Under the pieces are notes generated by a model. It was not told the origin of the DNA and ran no database searches. It worked only from the letters and a program-made list of their open reading frames with translations. Both the position numbers and the translations under genes were made by a program. Below are positions 7,969 to 14,877 of a DNA stretch of 28,928 nt, in pieces (positions within the stretch are counted from its first letter, which is position 1; each line of letters begins with the position of its first letter). The DNA comes from Planctomycetota bacterium (GTDB taxonomy: Bacteria; Planctomycetota; B15-G4), in assembly GCA_020638905.1 (NCBI GenBank), contig JACKHP010000037.1:1-28928 (forward strand), read 5' to 3'.

Positions 7969-9434
7969 CGCGCGCCGTCGCCCTCCTCGCCGCCCAGGTA
8001 GCCGAGCTGGCGCATGCGTTCGGCGACCTGCTTGTCGAGCACGTCTTCTCCGGCGGACGGCGCGAGCGCGGCACGACGGTGCGCGTCGATGGCCTGCCGC
8101 AGCCGTTCGTAGTCCTCGCCCGCCAGCGTCAGCGGCGTGCGCTCGTCGGGGTCGGCGGCGAGGTCGAACAACTGCGGAGCGTCGGGACCCGCGGCGTCCC
8201 ACGGGAGCACGAGCTTCTTGCCGTCGGGCGCCGCGACGGCGGTGAAGAGCTTGGTGTTCGACCAGGCCGGGCGTGGGGCCGGCGGACGCGCGCCGTCGGC
8301 GGCGGCGCGCAGCGCGGGCAGCAGGCTCGTCCCGTCGCAGGCGTCGGCACCCGGCAACCCGAGCAGGTCGAGCAGCGTGGGCACGATGTCGACGTTCTGC
8401 ACGGGCGCGTCGACCACGAGTCCGCGCGGCAGGCCGGGTCCCGCGAGCAGCAGCGGCGTGTGCACGAGCGCGCCGTAGAGCACCGTGTTGTGCGTCTGCT
8501 TGAAGACGCGCAGCAGGTCGTCGCGGGCGTCGTCGGGGAGCTGGCTGACCGCCTCGCGCTGGTCCCACAGGCACTCGCCGTGATCGGCGGCGACGATCAC
8601 GTACGCGTCGTCGCGTCCCGCGGAGGCCAGGGCGTCGAGCACGTAGCGCACCCGGCCGTCGGCCTGCAGCACGTCGCCGTCGTAGCGCGCGCGGGCCGCG
8701 TTCATCGCGCGTGCGGCGGCAAGGACGCGCGCCGCGACCGAGTCGTCGGTGAGGTCGGGACGCGCCTGCCGCAGCGCCGTGCCGAGCCTCGCCCGCTGGG
8801 CGTCGTCGACCTCGCGCGGTTCGAAGACGTCGAAGCGCGGCAGCGGGTCGTACGGGTCGTGCGGGTCGACGAAGTGGAAGTACGCGAACAGCGGACGCGG
8901 GTCGGCCGCGTCGCGCGCCAGCGCCGGTTCGATCTTCTTCGGCCCGGCCTCCATCTCGTAGCGGGCGAAGCCGCGGTCGAAGCCCGTGCCCGGCGCGAGC
9001 AGGATGTTGTCCTGGAAGGCGACGCAGCGGAAGCCGGCGGAGGCCAGGCGCTCGGCCAGCGTCTCGCCCGCGGGCATGCGCACGAAGTCGGCCGCGAGAT
9101 GGCGCGACTGCATGAGCGAGACCATCGAGGGCGCCGTCCAGGACGACTGCGAGGTGCAGTGGGCGAAGCGCACGCCCGACGCGGCCAATCCGTCGAGCGC
9201 AGGGGACGTGGCCCGGTCGTACCCGTAGCAGCCGAGCCGGTCGGCGCGCAGCGTGTCGATCACGATCAGCACCACGTCGTGCGGTGCGCGCGCGGAGGGA
9301 GCGTCGGTCGCGTCGCCGCCGCACCCGACGCACAGCAGCGCCAGCACGAGCGCCGCCGACGTCCGGACGTGACGCACGCGAGGCGTGCGCGGCGGCAGGA
9401 CGGGCACGGGACGGACGGGCGGGCGGAGGTCCAT
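7965..9434 (-). CDS. Sulfatase/alkaline-phosphatase-fold lipoprotein, Thr at the nucleophile site
   Basis: The protein has 489 residues. A lipobox (ALLCVGCGG, Cys38) predicts a lipid-anchored envelope enzyme. The alkaline-phosphatase superfamily fold is clear: VLIVIDTLRADRLGCYGY (metal Asp60), SWTAPSMVSLMQSR, FHFVDPHDPYDP, VIVAADHGE and LFDLAADPDE. The nucleophile motif has Thr100 (T-A-P-S) instead of the Cys or Ser needed for formylglycine. It therefore resembles LTA-synthase/phosphoethanolamine-transferase-like members or uncharacterised 'sulfatases' more than true sulfatases. The substrate may be a phospho- or glycan-linked group, which is an inference. The ATG at 9434 lacks a clear ribosome site; a GTG at 9377 would give a more standard 19-residue lipoprotein signal. 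The gene converges on the TIR gene, and the 3' ends overlap by 4 bases. Confidence 0.85.
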   Translation of the reverse strand: MDLRPPVRPVPVLPPRTPRVRHVRTSAALVLALLCVGCGGDATDAPSARAPHDVVLIVIDTLRADRLGCYGYDRATSPALDGLAASGVRFAHCTSQSSWTAPSMVSLMQSRHLAADFVRMPAGETLAERLASAGFRCVAFQDNILLAPGTGFDRGFARYEMEAGPKKIEPALARDAADPRPLFAYFHFVDPHDPYDPLPRFDVFEPREVDDAQRARLGTALRQARPDLTDDSVAARVLAAARAMNAARARYDGDVLQADGRVRYVLDALASAGRDDAYVIVAADHGECLWDQREAVSQLPDDARDDLLRVFKQTHNTVLYGALVHTPLLLAGPGLPRGLVVDAPVQNVDIVPTLLDLLGLPGADACDGTSLLPALRAAADGARPPAPRPAWSNTKLFTAVAAPDGKKLVLPWDAAGPDAPQLFDLAADPDERTPLTLAGEDYERLRQAIDAHRRAALAPSAGEDVLDKQVAERMRQLGYLGGEEGDGAR

Positions 9435-9585
9435 CGCGGATCCGGGCCGGGTGCGGGGGGCGGCGCGACCCGAAGGACGCGCGTGGCGAGCCGGTCAGCG
9501 TAGACCAGGGCGCCCGGCCCATCCAGCCGGCCGCGCGCCGGGGGAGCGGGCCGCCGCGCGCCCCGACCCGGCACGGCGTGCGCGC

Positions 9586-10038
9586 TCAGATCCCGCCCAG
9601 CAGCTCCTCGCGCGTGGCCCTCTGGCGGAAGGCGAAGATGCGCCGCAGCTCGCGCGCCACGAAGGGCTGCGCGAGCGTCCCGAGGGGCGGCATCGGCAGC
9701 TCGTACTCGACGCGGTCGGTGATGAAGGTGCGTCCGGCGCGCTCGTCGAAGCCGTGCGTGTGGACCCAGCGCCGGTACGGGCCACGCAACTGCTCGTCGA
9801 CGAAGCCGTGGGGCGGGTCCCAGGCGGCGATGCGCGTGCGCCAGCCGAACGGCAGGCCGAAGAGCGCCAGGCGGTAGTCGATCAGCGTCCCGACGGCCAT
9901 CGGGATCGGCGCCGGCGTGAGGATGCGGAAGCGCAGTTCGGGCGGCGTGATGCGCTGCAGGTTGTGCGCGTCGGCGAAGAAAGCGAAGACCTGCTCGCGC
10001 GGCAGCGGCAGATCGATCGTCGTGGTGAGCAGCGGCAT
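9586..10038 (-). CDS. SRPBCC (START/polyketide-cyclase-like) ligand-binding protein
   Basis: This 150-residue single-domain protein has family landmarks: LPLPREQVFAFFADAHNLQRITPPELRFRI at the N-terminus, a central FGLPFGWRTRIAAWDPPHGFVDEQ, and GRTFITDRVEYELP before the C-terminal helix. The SRPBCC fold is a helix-grip cavity for hydrophobic ligands. This subgroup is often annotated as cyclase/dehydrase or fused to nucleoside-diphosphate-sugar epimerases. No ligand can be assigned. There is no signal peptide, so it is cytoplasmic. A CYTH-domain gene lies upstream on the same strand, 70 bases away, and a sulfatase-fold gene downstream. Confidence 0.82.
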   Translation of the reverse strand: MPLLTTTIDLPLPREQVFAFFADAHNLQRITPPELRFRILTPAPIPMAVGTLIDYRLALFGLPFGWRTRIAAWDPPHGFVDEQLRGPYRRWVHTHGFDERAGRTFITDRVEYELPMPPLGTLAQPFVARELRRIFAFRQRATREELLGGI

Positions 10039-10108
10039 CGCGGGGAGGACGTCCGGGGGGCGGGGGGAGCTTCGCCGGCGGAGGTCGTCCGGATGCGCGC
10101 GCTGCCGA

Positions 10109-10663
10109 TCAGGCCGCGTCGTCGGCCTGGACGTGCGCGGGGTCCGCGGACGGCGTCGCCGGCTCGAGCGCGTCGGCGGCCGATCCCCGCAGCCAGTCCT
10201 GCTCGGACACGCCCAGCGCGCGGGCCAGCCCGAGCAGCGCGTCGCGGGCGGCGACCTCGGCGATCTCGTCCTCGAACGGGGCCACGAGCTCGAGGCACTC
10301 GCGGCCGTCCTCGTGCTCGTCGAGGTGCACGCGCATCCCGTCGAGGACGTACAGCGTGCGCCAGCGTCGCACGACGCCCAGCGCGCCGTGCCGCAGCAGC
10401 TCGTCGGCCAGCGGGTCGGCGTCGTCGACGGGCGAGGTGTCCCAGCGCGCCGGCGACGGGACGATCGAGCCGTCGCGCCGATAGGCCAGCATCTCGGCGC
10501 CGGCGCCCTCGGTGCGGCGCAGCAGCAGCCGACCGCGCGAGCAGTTCAGGTGCAGGTCCTCCTGCACGAGGATCTCGGGACCGACCGCCCCGAGGGCGAG
10601 CAGGCGTCCGTCGAGCGCGAGCCGGTCGCGCACGACGGCCTTGAGTTCGAGCGAGTACGGCAC
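10109..10663 (-). CDS. CYTH-like (class IV adenylate cyclase / triphosphatase fold) protein, degenerate
   Basis: The protein has 184 residues. It keeps the tunnel-fold pattern: SLELKAVVRD at the start, GRLLLRRTEG...LAYRRDG, VVRRWRTLYVLDGMRVHLDEHEDGRECLELV, and an acidic helix near the end. The defining ExExK signature should occupy residues 4-8 but reads S-L-E-L-K, so the first glutamate is replaced by serine. Family members bind triphosphates (ATP, thiamine triphosphate, polyphosphate) with metal ions held by these glutamates. The loss suggests altered metal binding or a non-catalytic role. It is cytoplasmic with no signal peptide. The CYTH assignment rests on pattern recognition and would need a profile search. 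Confidence 0.7.
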   Translation of the reverse strand: MPYSLELKAVVRDRLALDGRLLALGAVGPEILVQEDLHLNCSRGRLLLRRTEGAGAEMLAYRRDGSIVPSPARWDTSPVDDADPLADELLRHGALGVVRRWRTLYVLDGMRVHLDEHEDGRECLELVAPFEDEIAEVAARDALLGLARALGVSEQDWLRGSAADALEPATPSADPAHVQADDAA

Positions 10664-10763
10664 GGGCAGGCTCCTCGAGGCGGGACGCCGAGTGATCGGC
10701 CGGAGGCGCGTTCCGCGTGAAGCAGGAATCGCGACGGGTGACGAGGCGTTCGGGCGGGAGCGC

Positions 10764-11462
10764 TCACCGGCCGGGCGCGGCGTCGACGCGCGCGAGCAGC
10801 TCGTCGTCGCCGCGCATGCGCGCCAGCGTGCGCGCGAAGTCGTCGCGGAACGCGTGTCCCAGGCGCAGGTCGGGGAGCGCGGTCAGCACGACGTCGACGA
10901 GTTCGGCCTCGCCGGACGCGACGAGCTTCGCCAGCAGCGACGGGTCGCGCGCGAACGTCCCCCGCACGTCGGCGCCGGCGGCGATCAGGCGTCGCAGCAT
11001 CTCGGCGCGCGTGGGCTCGTCGAGTTCCGAGCGCAGCAGCGCGCCCCGCAGCGGCGTCGTCCCGTCGGACGAGGGCGCGTCCGGGTCGGCGCCCGCGGCC
11101 AGCAGCGCCGAGAGCGTCTCGGGGCGGCCGGTGTGGGTGCACGAGACGAGCAGCGTCCAGCCGTACGCGGGACGCGCGTCGCGCAGGTCGGGCGGCGTGC
11201 CGGCGGCGAGCAGCAGGCGCAGCGTCTCGGGCGGGCCCCGGCGTGCGGCCCAGTGCGCCGCGCTGAGCCCGGCTCCGTCGAGGGCCATGGGGTCGCTGCC
11301 GGCGGCGAGCAGCGCGTCCACCGCCTCGGTGTCGCCCTCGACCGCGGCCCGGGCCAGGGGGGTCGTCGGCCGGGCGCACCCGGGCGCGAAGGCCGACAGC
11401 AGCGCGACGAGCGTTGCGATCAGGATCGACAGTGGACTTTGCATCGTAAAGCAAGTGCGCAT
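10764..11462 (-). CDS. Ankyrin-repeat protein, probable lipoprotein
   Basis: The protein has 232 residues. After an N-terminal hydrophobic segment ending in Cys (SAFAPGCARP, an imperfect lipobox) come four to five ankyrin repeats. Examples are TPLARAAVEGDTEAVDALLA, LSAAHWAARRGPPETLRLLL and RPETLSALLAAGADPDAPSS. Ankyrin repeats bind proteins; the partner is unknown and probably in the envelope. The ATG at 11462 has a GAGG ribosome site 7 bases upstream. An ATG at 11444 is an alternative that gives a shorter signal. A CTTT-N7-AAAG palindrome lies over codons 4-9, matching the one upstream of the neighbouring membrane-protein gene. The regulator gene ends only 34 bases upstream, so all three may be one operon with a second control point. 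Confidence 0.78.
   Translation of the reverse strand: MRTCFTMQSPLSILIATLVALLSAFAPGCARPTTPLARAAVEGDTEAVDALLAAGSDPMALDGAGLSAAHWAARRGPPETLRLLLAAGTPPDLRDARPAYGWTLLVSCTHTGRPETLSALLAAGADPDAPSSDGTTPLRGALLRSELDEPTRAEMLRRLIAAGADVRGTFARDPSLLAKLVASGEAELVDVVLTALPDLRLGHAFRDDFARTLARMRGDDELLARVDAAPGR
11436..11457. promoter_or_regulatory. Operator-like palindrome (copy 2) at the start of the ankyrin gene
   Basis: The core CTTTGCATCGTAAAG (11437-11451) is a CTTT-N7-AAAG inverted repeat followed by CAAGTG. Over 22 bases it matches the copy at 12539-12560 in 17 positions by my count. It is AT-rich against a very GC-rich background. It overlaps the first codons of the ankyrin gene. If it is real, binding of the adjacent winged-helix regulator here is the simplest explanation. 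The position inside coding sequence lowers confidence. Confidence 0.45.
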
Positions 11463-11496
11463 GGCGCGACCTCGAGGAAGCTGGGGAGCATGACCG

Positions 11497-11859
11497 TCAG
11501 TCGGAGCGGGCCGCCTTGATGACGGCCTCCATGTGGTCGAGATAGGCCGTGAGTGCGCGCCGACCGGCGGCCGAGAGACGGTACTCGGTGCGCGGCACGC
11601 GTCCCTCGAAGCCCTTCTTGCAGACCACGTAGCCGGCCTCCTCGAGGCGGCGGGCGTGCACCGACAGGTTGCCGTCGGTGAGCCGAAGCAGCTCTCGCAG
11701 CTCGCGGAACGAGAGCCCGTCGGTGCCGGCCAGGGCGCTCACGATGCCCAGTCGCACGCGTTCGTGGATGAGCGGGTCGAGCGCCGACGTGAGCGTCTCG
11801 CCGTGCAGCACGCGCAGCTCGCCGGCGGCGGCCTTGGTCTTCTTGGCAGGCGACGTCAT
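11497..11859 (-). CDS. Winged-helix transcriptional regulator (HTH_27/MarR-ArsR-like)
   Basis: This 120-residue cytoplasmic regulator has a winged-helix domain from about residue 28. The order is LDPLIHERVRLGIVSALAG, then FRELRELLRLTDGNLSVHAR (recognition helix), then RLEEAGYVVCKKGFEGRVPRTEYRLSAAGRRAL (wing and following helix). This matches the HTH_27-type family found next to small multi-span membrane proteins in Acidobacteria and Planctomycetes. Its ATG overlaps the stop of the membrane-protein gene by 4 bases (ATGA), so translation is coupled. It probably represses its own operon by binding the CTTT-N7-AAAG palindrome at 12540-12554; this is inferred from location. I see no obvious metal or ligand-binding cysteine cluster. 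Confidence 0.85.
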   Translation of the reverse strand: MTSPAKKTKAAAGELRVLHGETLTSALDPLIHERVRLGIVSALAGTDGLSFRELRELLRLTDGNLSVHARRLEEAGYVVCKKGFEGRVPRTEYRLSAAGRRALTAYLDHMEAVIKAARSD

Positions 11860-12479
11860 CGCGAGATCTTCCGCAGCACGAGAGCGAAGACCAGGTCGAG
11901 GCCGCCGAAGCCGGCCGCCATCCACAGGTCGCCGCCGACGGGCGAGGTGAGCAGCGCACCCACGCCCAGCAGCATGAACAGGGGACCCATGACGAGCAGC
12001 AGGCGCAGCGAGAGCAGCCCCGCGGTGGTCACGCCCACACCGTAGAGCAGCAGCCAGACGCCCGGCAGCGAGCGCGTGAGTCCGCCCGAGTGCAGGACGA
12101 AGGTCAGCACCGCGCCGGCGACGATGGCCGGCAGCAGTCCGAGCAGGAAGCGTCGGCCCTGCAGGCCCAGCAGGCTGGTGCCCATGCCGCGCGCGCGCCG
12201 CTCGACGAAGAGCACGCCGAGCAGCGCGGCCAGGATCGCCGCGCCGATCCACACGGAGAGCCAGCGGGTGTCGTCGTCGACCAGGGACGCACCGCCGGCG
12301 GCGGCGAAGGCCGTGGCCGAGAGCGCCAGGCCCGTGCTGCCGGGCAGGCTCGTGAAGGCTCCCGAGGTCTCCATCGTGCGGCGGATGAAGCGCAGGTCGT
12401 CGGCCGCGCGATGGGGCAGCGCCAGCGGCTCGGACGCCTCGGCCAGCGCGACGGACTCGGCTCTCGATCGACGCACCAT
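11856..12479 (-). CDS. Five-span inner-membrane protein paired with the winged-helix regulator
   Basis: The protein has 207 residues. The N-terminal cytoplasmic part has the signature DLRFIRRTMETSGAFTSLPG. Five hydrophobic spans follow: WLSVWIGAAILAALLGVLFV; the FLLGLLPAIVAGAVLTFVL region; GVWLLLYGVGVTTAGLLSL; LLLVMGPLFMLLGVGALL; and MAAGFGGLDLVFALVL. I recognise the architecture from a conserved gene pair (membrane protein plus winged-helix regulator) of unknown function. The ATG at 12479 has a GGGGAG ribosome site 7 bases upstream. The 3' end overlaps the regulator start by 4 bases. A palindrome and a CAGAAT -10-like hexamer lie upstream. Role unknown; membrane stress or transport is possible but not shown. 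Confidence 0.78.
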   Translation of the reverse strand: MVRRSRAESVALAEASEPLALPHRAADDLRFIRRTMETSGAFTSLPGSTGLALSATAFAAAGGASLVDDDTRWLSVWIGAAILAALLGVLFVERRARGMGTSLLGLQGRRFLLGLLPAIVAGAVLTFVLHSGGLTRSLPGVWLLLYGVGVTTAGLLSLRLLLVMGPLFMLLGVGALLTSPVGGDLWMAAGFGGLDLVFALVLRKISR

Positions 12480-12526
12480 GGGCGCGCTCCCCGGGGGACG
12501 AGCGGCATCATCGACGGCGTTCGGGG

Positions 12527-12560
12527 ATTCTGACAAGTACTTTTTGTCGCAAAGCAAATG
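12527..12560 (-). promoter_or_regulatory. Promoter and operator-like palindrome (copy 1) of the membrane-protein/regulator operon
   Basis: On the minus strand a CAGAAT hexamer (12532-12527) looks like a -10 element about 48 bases before the ATG. Just upstream, where the spacer and -35 would lie, is CTTTGCGACAAAAAG (12554-12540), a CTTT-N7-AAAG palindrome flanked by CATTTG. A protein bound here would block RNA polymerase, so autorepression by the winged-helix regulator is the likely logic. The same palindrome recurs at 11437-11451. Confidence 0.5.
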
Positions 12561-12566
12561 AGCCGG

Positions 12567-12602
12567 TCGGGATCGGGATCGGCTCCGGCTCCGGCTCCGG
12601 CT
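12567..12602. repeat. Six-unit hexanucleotide tandem repeat
   Basis: Six adjacent hexamers, two TCGGGA, one TCGGCT and three CCGGCT, lie directly after the stop of the DUF5658 gene. Together with AGCCGG at 12561-12566 they can fold into a GC-rich hairpin in the transcript leaving the pilus operon. This may act as that operon's terminator, although there is no T-tract. Imperfect units argue against recent slippage. Confidence 0.6.
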
Positions 12603-13090
12603 CAGCCGGCGAGCGAGATGCGCAGGACGGCGTGGTAGCCGAGCAGCGCGACGTACATCGCGAACAGACCGGTGAGCGCGAAGCGCACGCCGCGGAAGCG
12701 CGCGTGGACGAGCAGGAAAACCGCGCCGGCCAGGGTCAGGGCCAGCTTCCAGGTCACGAACGAGTCCTGGCCGGACGCCAGCGCCCAGCGCATGAACGGG
12801 TTGGCCTCCTCGCCGCCCATGTCGAGGTACTGCAGCGTGAGCACGAGGTCGGTGAGCGACATGACCAGGATGCCGAGCGCGAGCATCCACTCGGACTTCG
12901 TGTAGCGGTCGACGTAGAGGTTGCTGCGCTCGCCGCGACGGCGGCCGCGGATCCGGCGGCCGAACAGGAAGAAGCGCGAGATCGGCGCGGTGGGCTGGGC
13001 GCGGCGGTCGCCGCCACGACGGCGGTCGATCACGGGCGCACCGGCGGCCACGTCCTCGGGCGGCGAGTGGCGGCGTGTCTCCTGCGTCAT
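12602..13090 (-). CDS. DUF5658 family membrane protein
   Basis: The protein has 162 residues. The N-terminal 60 are basic and cytoplasmic (DRRRGGDRRAQ, GRRIRGRRRGERSN). Three spans follow: MLALGILVMSLTDLVLTLQY, the VTWKLALTLAGAVFLLVHAR region, and ALTGLFAMYVALLGYHAVL. The YLDMGGEEANPFMRWAL loop between the first two spans is the family hallmark. Function is unknown. It follows the last prepilin gene after 13 bases, so it is probably the last gene of the pilus operon. Whether it works with the pilus or simply shares the message cannot be told from sequence. Confidence 0.78.
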   Translation of the reverse strand: MTQETRRHSPPEDVAAGAPVIDRRRGGDRRAQPTAPISRFFLFGRRIRGRRRGERSNLYVDRYTKSEWMLALGILVMSLTDLVLTLQYLDMGGEEANPFMRWALASGQDSFVTWKLALTLAGAVFLLVHARFRGVRFALTGLFAMYVALLGYHAVLRISLAG

Positions 13091-13103
13091 GCGTGCGATC
13101 CTC

Positions 13104-13577
13104 TCATCGGGGACGGCCGCCGTGCGAGTCGGAGCCGCCCGGCACGGTGAGGGCCTGCTTGCCGAGACCCTCTCCCACGGGCAGGAAGCTGATCGGCATG
13201 GGACCGAGGGTCTTCAGCTCGCGCTCGTCGGCGGGGTGTGCGTCGAGGTCCCACACGTCGGGGTCGTCCGTGCGCGTGAACGTCACGCAGCAGGTCTGCC
13301 GCTCGCCGTCGACCTCGACCTCGACCAGGCAGCCGAAGCGGTTGCGCGGCGGCTCTCCCGTGCGCAGCAGCGCGGCGCAGCGCGCCGCGGCCTCGCTCAC
13401 CACGGCGCCGCGCTGCTCGCGCTGGACGGCGAAGGCCTCGCCGCGGATGCCGTCGTGCGTCGCGCGCCAGGCCGTCATCCACAGCGCCATGGTCAGGAAG
13501 CCCAGCACGGCCACGAGCATGACCGCGCTGCCGCGCTCGCCGCGCCGTGCGTCGTGGTCTCGCGGGACGTCGGTCAT
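13104..13577 (-). CDS. Minor prepilin, PilX/GspK-like (lacks Glu5)
   Basis: The protein has 157 residues. A basic leader (MTDVPRDHDARRGERG) ends in Gly, followed by SAVMLVAVLGFLTMALWMTA, a pilin-type transmembrane helix. Position 5 of the mature protein is Leu rather than the near-universal Glu. This is the known mark of GspK/PilX-class tip subunits, which start fibre assembly without pairing to a subunit above. At 157 residues it is much shorter than GspK (about 300) and closer to PilX. The ATG at 13577 has GAGG 6 bases upstream; a GTG at 13589 is the alternative. It is the fourth consecutive minor prepilin gene and follows the GspJ-like gene almost directly. Confidence 0.75.
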   Translation of the reverse strand: MTDVPRDHDARRGERGSAVMLVAVLGFLTMALWMTAWRATHDGIRGEAFAVQREQRGAVVSEAAARCAALLRTGEPPRNRFGCLVEVEVDGERQTCCVTFTRTDDPDVWDLDAHPADERELKTLGPMPISFLPVGEGLGKQALTVPGGSDSHGGRPR

Positions 13578-13590
13578 GCGCTGCCTCACG

Positions 13591-14082
13591 TCAGTCGGGG
13601 ATGAGCAGGTGGACGGTGCGCGCCGCGTCCCCGTCGCCGACGCCGAGCGTGAGCCGCAGCGCGTGGCGGGGATCGTGCAGCAGCTCGAAGCGACGGAGGT
13701 CTCTGGCCACGACGATCGCGCTGCCGTCCCCGGCGTCGGTGCGGCGCAGGTCGCCGCCTTCGAGCGCGTACGTGATGCGCGGCGGGGCGTGCCGCAGGCG
13801 CAGCGGGTCGAGGGCCAGCAGCGCCGGCTCGGGCGTGAGCACGAGTTCGTCGTGGTCGGTCATCCGTGCGTCGACGCAGCGTCCCAGGTCGGCGGCCAGG
13901 GCGTCGGTGGCCAGGCGCAGCTCGTTCACGGCCCGGGCCCGGTCGCGCAGCGCGAGCGTGCCCCGATCGAGCGGACGGAACGCCTCGGTCATGAGCGTCA
14001 TCAGGATCGTCATGATGACCATCACGACGAGCAGCTCGAGCAGCGTGTGACCGCTCGTCCCGCGCGGCGGACGGGTCGTCAT
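13591..14082 (-). CDS. Minor prepilin, GspJ/PilW-like
   Basis: The protein has 163 residues. A short basic leader ends in Gly (MTTRPPRGTSG), followed by HTLLELLVVMVIMTILM, a class III signal with Glu5. The mature start is His rather than the usual Phe or Met. The next section (ALRDRARAVNELRLATDALAADLGRCV) has the helix expected after the pilin spine in GspJ/PilW. The position third of four, before a Glu5-less subunit, supports the GspJ analogy. The start overlaps the preceding stop by 4 bases (ATGA). It is an inner-membrane subunit that would join a tip complex after leader removal by a prepilin peptidase encoded elsewhere. Confidence 0.78.
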   Translation of the reverse strand: MTTRPPRGTSGHTLLELLVVMVIMTILMTLMTEAFRPLDRGTLALRDRARAVNELRLATDALAADLGRCVDARMTDHDELVLTPEPALLALDPLRLRHAPPRITYALEGGDLRRTDAGDGSAIVVARDLRRFELLHDPRHALRLTLGVGDGDAARTVHLLIPD

Positions 14083-14471
14083 CGCAGGCCCTCCGGCAGG
14101 GCCACCAGGCGCCGCACCCGCGCGCGCACGGTGTGCGTGGCGAGGTCCTTCTCGACCTGCTCGACGCGCACCGCGTCGGGTCCCTCGGGAAGCGTTGCGA
14201 AGAGCTGCTCCTCGATCGTCGGCGGGTCGGGATCGAGCCGGGCCGGGACGCCCATCACGCGCCGCAGCTCGTCCTCGGGAAGGTGCATCCAGTAGGTCGG
14301 TTCGCCGGTCGCCCAGGTGTCGAGCGTCGAGACGAGCCGTTCGTGGGCGCCGAGCAGCTTGACCATGCCGACCACCAGGACCGAGATCATGATGACCGCG
14401 ACCTCGCACTCGAGCAGCGTGGTCCCGCGCTCGCCCCGGACGCGGCGCTCAGCTCTCCGAGGGCGAGACAC
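14079..14471 (-). CDS. Minor prepilin, GspI/PilV-like
   Basis: The protein has 130 residues. The leader MSRPRRAERRVRGERG is followed by TTLLECEVAVIMISVLVVGM, giving Gly at -1 and Glu at +5. A Cys at +6 is unusual within the hydrophobic helix. The short globular part has no recognisable domain. The GTG start at 14471 has a GGAGG ribosome site 5 bases upstream and overlaps the previous gene by 23 bases; the 3' end overlaps the next by 4. It is the second in the H-I-J-K-like series, so GspI/PilV-like is the best analogy, based on order and length. Confidence 0.76.
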   Translation of the reverse strand: MSRPRRAERRVRGERGTTLLECEVAVIMISVLVVGMVKLLGAHERLVSTLDTWATGEPTYWMHLPEDELRRVMGVPARLDPDPPTIEEQLFATLPEGPDAVRVEQVEKDLATHTVRARVRRLVALPEGLR

Positions 14472-14877
14472 GGTCTCCTCCCTCGCCGACGACGAGACCG
14501 TCGACCTCGCCGCTCTCGTCGATCTCGAGCGAGCCGCTCCAGCGATCGCTGCCGATGCGCACGGCCTCGGCCGAGAACCCGTGCGAGTCGGCCTGCCGTA
14601 CCGTGTAGCGGAAGGGTCCGGTGCGCACGAGCACGCCGGGCTCGATCAGGCGGGCGTCGACGAGCGCGGACAGGTCCTCCGTGTACACGCCGTGCTCGAG
14701 CCAGTGCATGCGCTCGGCGTTCCACAGGCTGTGCAGGACCGACTCGGCCTCGTCGACGCGGCGCGTCTCGAACGCGATGCGGAAGTCGGGCGCGGCGGCC
14801 TGGGCGAGCAGGCCCAGCATCGAGACCACCACGAGCAGCTCGACGAGGCTCGTCCCGCGCTGGGACCGGCGGCTCAT
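14449..14877 (-). CDS. Minor prepilin, GspH/GspG-like
   Basis: The protein has 142 residues. The leader is only 8 residues (MSRRSQRG) and is followed by TSLVELLVVVSMLGLLAQAA with Glu at +5. The spine continues as PDFRIAFETRRVDEAESVLHSLWNAERMHWLEHGVYTEDLSAL. This resembles the helix and loop of major pseudopilins and PilE/FimT-like subunits (the ER..W..Y pattern of glycine- and tyrosine-containing pilins). GGAG lies 8 bases before the ATG. Its start overlaps the TPR lipoprotein stop by 4 bases. It could be GspH-like or a second GspG-like subunit; order alone favours GspH. Confidence 0.76.
   Translation of the reverse strand: MSRRSQRGTSLVELLVVVSMLGLLAQAAAPDFRIAFETRRVDEAESVLHSLWNAERMHWLEHGVYTEDLSALVDARLIEPGVLVRTGPFRYTVRQADSHGFSAEAVRIGSDRWSGSLEIDESGEVDGLVVGEGGDRVSPSES

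Noticed and set aside
12567..12602. Hexamer repeat as a CRISPR-like array
   Set aside because: Units are 6 bases with no spacers, and there are no cas genes.
13591..14409. Longer version of the GspJ-like prepilin starting far upstream
   Set aside because: It would bury the prepilin leader in the middle of the protein. The ATG at 14082 gives an 11-residue leader and a 4-base overlap with the previous stop.
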